Assembly: GCA_034509735.1 (NCBI GenBank)
Contig: JACGWO010000001.1
Span: 13,780,854-13,844,853, forward strand
DNA length: 64,000 nt
Direction: 5' to 3'
DNA from: Sesamum alatum
Lineage: Eukaryota > Streptophyta > Magnoliopsida > Lamiales > Pedaliaceae
A model generated the notes under the pieces. That model was not told the DNA's origin and made no database searches. It was given only the letters and a program-made list of their open reading frames with translations. Below, piece after piece: positions 57,421 to 64,000 of the stretch; position 1 is the first letter of the stretch; each line of letters starts with the position of its first letter. The translations under genes and the position numbers were made by a program.

Positions 57421-57547
57421 TGTAGATATGGTATGAGATTTAAATGTTTAACTCTTAGTTTATGTGAATATTAATTACTTTTTGTGTTGTTATCTTGTTG
57501 TTGTATTACATTTTGCAGAAAATGTTATACTACAAAAAAATACGGGA

Positions 57548-58190
57548 ATTGGAACGGATTTATATGACTATTCCAAATACCATTCTAAATAGGAACGGTA
57601 ACTGGAACTGTTGTGGAACGGAAAATCGTTGCTGACATCACTTTCGCATTAATCAGAGTCAGTACGTGTAGGAACGACTTCACTGTTCTTATTTGTATGC
57701 CAATATGTAAACCCATTACTGTTCCAAAAAGGAACCGGATATATTTTGATATTCTATTTGGAACACATATGTGAAAATTGAAACGGTTATTTGACCAGAA
57801 AAACTCACCATTCCTAGACGTGTTCCAAAACTCGGGTCTATTTGGACCGCTTGGTCGACCGTTCCAACATGTAATGCTAAATGAGACCCTTTTACGCCAT
57901 GAACGAACAATGTAATGCAACGACCGTTTCAAATTGTGGGTGTTTAGAAAATCCAGGGTTGTTACAAAAATCGTTCCCAAATGTGCTACTATTTAGAACG
58001 GACCCTTTACATAAACGATTATGTGTGCCGAAGCCCGTTCCAAATATGCACGAATGACTATATTACAACGGTAACTTTACCGTTATTATGTCCGTTCTAG
58101 GGACCGTTCCTAATGTTGGAGCAACGACTATATTTCAACGGCTAGTTTAGTGTGCCATATAATATTCCAAAGCCCGTTCTAATATTTTTC
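57548..58190. repeat. 5' subterminal repeats of CACTA B
   Basis: Many copies of GGAACGG, CCGTTCC and variants in both orientations. Such arrays are transposase-binding regions in En/Spm-type elements. Composition differs from element A (GCAACGG), so the two are separate families. Confidence 0.85.
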
Positions 58191-58442
58191 TATATATACG
58201 TCCCCCTTCATTTTAATTGTTCTTATAATTACTCTCCAACTCATTTGTTCTAACTCCCCTCTTGATTCTTTATACGTAAAATTGAAAATACGAACTATCT
58301 GCGCGAATTTTGCATTGATCTTGAAAGGTATTTTGCTCATGTAAGAAGTTGAAATTCTCTAATAGTTATTTATATATATATATATATATATATAAATTGT
58401 TCTCGTCATTTAATTACTTGTGAATTTCTTGTGTACGTAGGA

Positions 58443-60791
58443 CCAATCAAGTTATGACAATTGAGGAGATGGATGTATGATCGAGACGTGCTGGGTGTGC
58501 GTCGGAGTTTGAGGATGGTGTTACAACATTTCTAGAATGGGCCCAGTCTCAGCGTGCATATATGGACGGGGAGAAGATTAAGTGTCTCTGCCGAAGTGCA
58601 AAAATGAACGGTTCAAAACACCAGACGAGGTAAATTTCGACTTGTCTATGAAAGGGTTTATGCCGGAGTATTATAATTGGACTTCGCATGGTGAGGAGAG
58701 GGTGCAGGAATACTTTGAAGCATTGACAACACCTCCTTTGCAGCCGCAACAAACGCCACCCGTTCAGGATAAGGGTAGTTCGCATTGGGTGATGCGGCTT
58801 AGATCGATTGGGCGCAGAGGATGGTATTCGATGCCGCCGGGCTGTGTATCTGGTCTTTGTATAACCAGGAGGGACCGACTGATGATGGTACTTGGTATTG
58901 TCCATCTGATGTGGGTCCTAGTTCATATTACGATCCGGGGCCCTATGATTATGTGTCTGGCTTGCCAGACCATTTTTTTGATGTAGTTCGTGCTGCGGAC
59001 CAACCATTGTGGAACGGCTGCACTACCTCTCAGTTGGCGTCAATTGCTTCTTTGGTGAATATCAAGGCCGAAGGGGGTTTTTCCTAGCATACATATGATC
59101 ACTTGTACCAGTAGGCTGATACTGTAATGCCCCGCGATCACACTTTCCCTGCCGATTATTACAATATGAATAAATTGGTAAGAGAATTGGGTTTACCAGT
59201 TCAGAAGATTGATGCGTGCAAAAACGGTTGCATGTTGTACTAGAAGGACGATATCTGTTTGGAATATTACAAGTTTTGTGGAGACGCTAGGTACAAGCCT
59301 ACCAGGGACATAAATCCTAGACGCAAGAAGTCCTCGTATGCCATTCTTAGGTATCTACCGCTTACCCCTCGGCTTCAGAGGTTCTATGTGTCGGAGGCCA
59401 CTGCAGAGCATATGACTTGGCATGCGAGCCATCAGACAAAGGAAGGATCCATGTGTCATCCGTCCGATGCAGAGGCTTGAAAGCATTTTGACCGGACGTA
59501 TCCTGATTTTGTAGTTGAGCCCCGTAATGTTAGACTTGGATTGTGCACGGATGGGTTTGCACCGCACGATCAGTATAGTAAAACTTACTCATGTTGGCCC
59601 GTGATACTTACACTACAATTTCCCACTGGGAGTGTGCATGAAGTTTGAGTATATGTTCCTAACGATGGTGATCCCCGGCCCATCGCATCCCTAACGTCTT
59701 ATCGATGTCTACTTGGAGCCGTTGATCGAGGAGTTGCAGAATATATGGCATGTGAGTGTACGTACGCACGACACTGCGATAAACCAGGCATTCATGATGC
59801 GGGCCGTATTGCTGTGGATAGTGAACGACCTTCCCGCTTATGGGATGGCGTTTGGATGGAGTACCACCGGTGTTATGGGGTGTCCAGTTTGTATAGAGGA
59901 CACACGGACATTCTATTTACAGCACGGTCAGAAGGTATGCTATTTTGACTACCACAGGCAGTTCCTCCCACCGGAACATCCTTATCACAGGAACAAGAAA
60001 GCCTTCAGTAAAAATCGAATGGAGAGGAACGTTGCACGTCTGAGGCTGACTAGAGAATAAATCCGAACCCATGTTAATGTATTTAGTGTTGCAGTCGAAC
60101 AACCATTGAGTGAATCGGAAGGCTATAGTGTCGACCATAAGTGGACGAAGAAAAGCATCTTTTGGGAGCTTGAATACTGGGGGGCGCATCTGATATGATA
60201 TAATCTTGATGTCAAGCACATTGAGAAGAATGTGTTCGATAATATATTCAATACTGTGATGAACATCAAAGGGAAAACGAAGGACAATCTGAATGCATGG
60301 AAGGATCTCAAGATCATATGTAATCGGCCAGAGCTTGAGGTAGACGATAGGAGACCGAACGTGATGTCCAAAGCAACATATACACTGATGAAGGATCAAA
60401 AGAAGAAGATATATGAGTGGATTCGTTGTCTTAGGTTTCCTGATAGGTATGCCTTTAACTTGTCCTGTTGCGTCGACATGAAGGAGTTAAGGATGCACGA
60501 CATGAAGAGCCATGATTGTCATGTATTCATGCAGAAGTTGATTCTGGTTGCCTTCCGTGAAATGCTTCCAAAACACGTGTGGGGGGCCTTGACGGAAGTG
60601 AGCCTTCTATCCTATGCTCAACAACACTAGATGTGGCCAAGGTAAAAGAATTTGATGACACTGTAGCCGTCATCCTGTGCAACGTCGAGAAAATATTTCC
60701 TCATTCTTTTTTCGACTCAATGGAGCACCTAATTGTTCACCTTCCATATGAGGCGCGTGTTGGGGGGCCTGTGCAATACAAGTGGATGTAA
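58443..60791 (+). pseudogene. CACTA B transposase (Transpos_assoc, Transposase_21/tnp2, start of DUF4218)
   Basis: Transpos_assoc at 58465-58690: RRWMYDR, then EDGVTTFLEWAQSQRAYM, then KCKNERF-like sequence and GFMPEYYNWTSHGEE. Linker 58975-59300: VVRAADQPLWNG. Transposase_21 runs from 59330 to 60100: LRYLPLTPRLQRFYVS, LGLCTDGFAPHDQYSKTYS, FMMRAVLLWIVNDLPAYGM and GWSTTGVMGCPVC. Then ELEYWGAHLI and DVKHIEKNVFDNIFNTVMNI near 60170-60260. DUF4218 begins at about 60640 (HSFFDSMEHLIVHLPYEARV). Stops at about 59085, 59112, 59478, 59645 and 60196, and frameshifts, inactivate it. Confidence 0.88.
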
Positions 60792-61464
60792 CCATTTGAG
60801 AGGTAATTAACTACGTACACTAGAAAATTTACTGTTAAATATATTATTTTTAAGTGGAAATTAATTTGCATTTTAATAAATACTCGTACGAATATATAGA
60901 TTTTGACGCGATTTGAAGAATAAGGTGAAAAACAAAGCACACATCGAGGCCTCAATTGTAGAGGCTTATATTGTCGAAGAAATCAGGCTTTTCTCCTCTC
61001 ACTACTTCGAACCGCACATTCTCTACAAGCGAATCAGACCCGATCGGAATGATGATTTCACGAGCAACGACAATTGAATAGTACGATCCATTTTCAATTA
61101 CCCGGGTCAAGCAAGTGGATTCTGAAAGAAGAGATGGCTGAGCGGTGAGGAACTTCATGTTATCGAAACATACGTGTTGTGTAATTGTGAAGTAGTTGCA
61201 CCGTACTACGAGTAAGTATTTTATACAAACTTAACTATCTCAAGCCTTCATTTCAATTTCAACATTTATATTTATAATTATCAGTTTTACTAATACAGGT
61301 CATTCTTGAATGAATTGTTCGAGTTTGGAGGACCCGATAATTGATCAACTAGTGGCAACTCAATTCAAGGATTGGTTCAAGCGCCGTGTAAGTGTCACTT
61401 TCTTATAAATGCGACCTGCTCAACTTCTAATCAATTATTTCAATTGCTATATGATGAATTGTAG

Positions 61465-62166
61465 GTGAAACCCGAATTCAGTCACACAAACGACGAATTG
61501 ATGAAGTTGCATTATTGGGGCCCTAGAGCAGAAATGACGACGTACCCGTCTTACTTTGTCAATGGCTTCAATTTCCACACTAAACATCACAATGTCGGGA
61601 AGTCAACAATGAATTGTGGTGTTTGTGTCAAAAGCTCATCATATACAGACACAGATTCTGACTTTTACGGAATACTGGAAGAGATAATTCAGTTAGATTA
61701 TCCACTTATTCCAGACATGCACATTGTATTGTTTAATTGTCGTTGGGTCAATCCGGTTAGAGGCATGAAGATACACCCTCGTTATCACATCGTTGATGTC
61801 AACTTCAAAAAGCTCTACCAAAAGAATGAACCATTCATATTAGCTCAACAAATAGTGCAAGTCTACTACGCGGATTACCCGAGCATGAAGAGAGACAAAG
61901 TCGACCGGAAAGTTGTTTGCAAAATCAAGGCTCGAAGAGTAATCGATGACTCGCGATGGACCGAGGTCGCCTATCAGATGGATGAAGTCGTACCTAATCT
62001 AGATGTTGGTACAGACAACCAAACAGTTGAAATTCATGACCCAACGGGAATACAATTGGTTGTTGATCATGGAGCAGGGACATCACGCTCGCCAAATGGT
62101 GAATCTGATGATGAAGATGACGAAGATAGCTTTGACGAGGCTAAGACCGAGCAAGAGACTGTTTGA
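61465..62166 (+). pseudogene. CACTA B DUF4216 C-terminal region
   Basis: An open stretch of 233 codons, probably the last exon of the transposase gene. It has DUF4216 features: YFVNGFNFHTKHHN, then NCGVCVKSSSYTDTDSDFYG, then VLFNCRWVNPVRGMKIHPRY and FILAQQIVQVYYADYP. It ends in an acidic tail (DDEDDEDSFDEAKTE). The first codon is not a real start, since upstream exons at 60900-61400 are decayed. Intact over its length although the upstream domains are broken. Confidence 0.85.
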
Positions 62167-62289
62167 TAATTCAATGCATATTTACCTTTTAAACATTATT
62201 GTATTAATTATTAATTTTTTTATATACCTTAGTTTAAGCATTGCATTATACAATTTTTTTATATTTTAATAAAGTACTTTAAATTTTCA

Positions 62290-63525
62290 AACTGGAAACG
62301 GTCATTATACCCCATGACCATTCCTAATGTGGGTCCAATTTTTCTGTTGAAGGCGCCAAATGAAAAAAAAAAAAAAAAAACTGAGGAAAATTTGACACTA
62401 AGAACGGTCAGGAAATTTTAATGACCGTTCCTATTACCGGTATAATTTTTAAGATTGGCGCCCACTAAAAAATAGGCTCCAAAATTAAATTAGGAACGGT
62501 CCGAACAATTGAGGGACCATGCCTAATGTAGGTCCAATTTTTGGTTTTGGCGCCCAATTAAAAAGAATGAGGGGAAATTGAATTAGGAACGGTTGTTTTA
62601 ATAAAAATCGTTCCAACCTCTAAAGTGACTGAAACCGTTCCTATTGATAATCCCTAACTGTTCCGATGTTATTTCTATAATAAGCCGTTCCTAATGCCAT
62701 TCTTAGCGTTCCAACTTGTGTTACTAATTTGTCTATTTTACCTAATTCGGACGATATCTCAATATCTGTGAGCCGGATTGACACCATTTTTAACACATAC
62801 AAGATGACCAAGATTTCGTATTTACCCGTCTGATTTTGAATCAGATGGCCGGACTGAAGGATGCAATGATTCTTCTGATGATGAATACTGACCAGGAATG
62901 ATATCTCGATATCCGCTTATCGAAATTTTTCTAAAGCACATATAATGTATTCTTGTGTGTGTTAAATCAAATCTAACGGCCTGATGTAATTTTGATGGTC
63001 TGATTAGGCGATGCAGTGCAACAATATAAGATGCTAGTTACATATGCGAAATACTAATAGAATTAAATATACAAATATACTTCATATTGTGAGCATGTGT
63101 CTAAACTTTGAAAAATATTTTAAGTTTTTCATTTCTTTAAACGGCACATTTGATACCTAAATTTGGTCGTACACGTGATCGGAATGTGTTTTTCTTAATT
63201 TTTATTTATTTTCTAAGGTAAATGAAATTTTATTTGCAATACATATAGGAACGGTAGTGGGAACAATTTTGCTATTAAATGATCGTTCCTATGAGTATAG
63301 TTCTAAATACTAAGTATTTGGAATTGTTATAGGAATGATAACTTGTAATTCAGGAACGCTCCATATTGGAACGGCCCTGGGAACGGTTATATTATTAAGA
63401 GACCGTTCCTATTTGTTGCAATATCAGTACAAGATATTAAGACGGCATCGTATTAAAGCGGAAACGATGTCGTTTTCGTGATTTGGATCGAATATAGGAA
63501 CGGTGGTACAAAATTATGACCGTTC
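62290..63525. repeat. second GGAACGG motif region of CACTA B
   Basis: GGAACGG/CCGTTCC motifs clustered at 62295-62710 and 63245-63525, with three near-copies of a GGCGCC-containing phrase at 62350, 62458 and 62549. The intervening 62720-63240 is ordinary A+T-rich DNA with no gene recognised. Confidence 0.75.
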
Positions 63526-63539
63526 CAAAAAGTTATATA

Positions 63540-64000
63540 AATTGGCCCATTGGCTGATTTTTTCTCACTTTTTTCTCTCTCCCTCTCGCATACCTACTCT
63601 CTCTCTCTCTCTGGTGTGCTCTCTCTCTCACTCCACTGACCGCCTCCACTACCGCCTCCGCCTCCGCTACCGCCACCCCTGCCGCTGCCGCCACCTCCAC
63701 CACCGCCTCTCTCACTGCCACCTCCACCACCGCCTCTCTCACTGCCACCTCCGCCTCCGCCTCCGCCTCCACCAGAGGTTTCTCCATACCCCCCATTTTT
63801 TTCCCTATTTTCGAACTTGATTACATCAGATGCATGTATAGGGCTGAAATTGTAATTTCTGATAATGTAGGGCTGTAATTTCTGATGTATGTATTTTTGG
63901 GATTTTCTTGTAATTGTTTGTATTTGTTGGGATTTTTTTGTAATTTCTGTAAATATAGGTCTGTAATTGTAATTTCTGTAAATATTGGGCTGTAATTGTA
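63540..64000. other. CT-rich and trinucleotide-rich tail of the window
   Basis: A CT-rich tract (63565-63640) leads into CCGCCTC/CCACCTCC repeats (63645-63775). These give Arg/His-rich or Ala/Glu-rich low-complexity reading frames on either strand. Then T/G-rich repeats with GGGCTGTAATTGTAATTTCTG occur at 63835-64000. It resembles a gene leader, perhaps of a second CACTA gene, but no domain is visible. Confidence 0.4.

Larger units (their letters stand above)
55018..57529 (+). mobile_element. CACTA (En/Spm) element A, internally deleted and truncated
   Basis: The start CATTACAAAAAAAAGGGC is a C-to-T variant of a CACTACAAAA end. Dense subterminal motifs GCAACGG/CGTTGC run from 55038 to about 55690 and again at 56030-56065. 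They are followed by a shortened transposase gene (56372-57021). No matching 3' terminal repeat was found before the next element starts at 57530, so the right end is unknown. Confidence 0.7.
57530..64000 (+). mobile_element. CACTA (En/Spm) element B, runs off the right edge
   Basis: The start TACTACAAAAAAATACGGG is a CACTA-type terminus with first C changed to T. Subterminal GGAACGG/CCGTTCC motifs occur at 57548-58190. A tnp2-like transposase and DUF4218/DUF4216 regions follow (58443-62166). GGAACGG/CCGTTCC motifs return at 62290-63525. No 3' terminal repeat is seen before position 64000. Confidence 0.8.

Noticed and set aside
63533..63796. Ala/Glu/Val-rich minus-strand ORF and Arg/His-rich plus-strand ORF
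   Set aside because: Both are translations of CCGCCTC/CCACCTCC repeats; no domain, no homology-like pattern, and both strands are open for the same low-complexity reason.
1..64000. CRISPR arrays, bacterial operons, integrated virus
   Set aside because: No spaced short direct repeats of that form and no bacterial or viral gene layout; the RT-containing regions are a LINE and a Copia element.

Overview
This is a eudicot plant nuclear genome window, very A+T-rich between genes. Plant origin is shown by short-exon genes with GT-AG introns, a plastid-targeted class TPS-b monoterpene synthase, a plant-type beta-ureidopropionase, and plant TE families (Ty1/Copia, CACTA, MULE with a plant mobile domain, LINE with DUF4283 and RNase H). 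An asterid/Lamiales source fits the look of the terpene synthase, but that is only an impression.

Five cellular genes are visible. (1) The 5' part of PYD3 (beta-ureidopropionase), minus strand, 1-1916, cut by the window edge at its catalytic Cys. (2) A TVP15/COPI-associated Golgi membrane protein, plus, 19855-22876. (3) An 889-aa coiled-coil protein of the Arabidopsis At4g38062 type, plus, 25198-27867. (4) A magnesium-dependent phosphatase 1 (MDP1) HAD phosphatase, minus, 28410-30428. (5) A complete seven-exon monoterpene synthase, plus, 48335-53012. Their products belong to unrelated pathways and nothing suggests a functional cluster.

Most of the rest is transposons, often nested, and many boundaries can be fixed by target-site duplications (TSDs) read directly from the sequence. 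3.1-3.6 kb: a MULE-like foldback MITE. 4.8-7.7 kb: a MULE with a broken mudrA transposase and a plant-mobile-domain gene. 7.9-19.1 kb: a full-length but decayed LINE with a ~17-bp TSD, split by a 4.2-kb hAT transposon with a perfect 8-bp TSD. 31.7-38.2 kb: a Copia retrotransposon with a 5-bp TSD, whose left LTR carries a hAT MITE with its own 8-bp TSD. 41.8-46.9 kb: an old MULE foldback that received a Helitron-like element and further MITEs. 53.5-54.7 kb: a CACTA MITE interrupted by a MULE that carries a GC-rich block (Pack-MULE candidate). 55.0-64.0 kb: two CACTA elements, one internally deleted and one running off the right edge.

The most notable signals are ten MULE-like foldback elements of different sequence families with 9-10-bp TSDs, two of them inside introns of the terpene synthase. 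That gene also has a transposon ending just upstream of its TATA box and a GC rather than GT splice donor at intron 5. No wholly new biological system was identified; the value here is the resolvable transposon stratigraphy and its contact with the terpene synthase gene.
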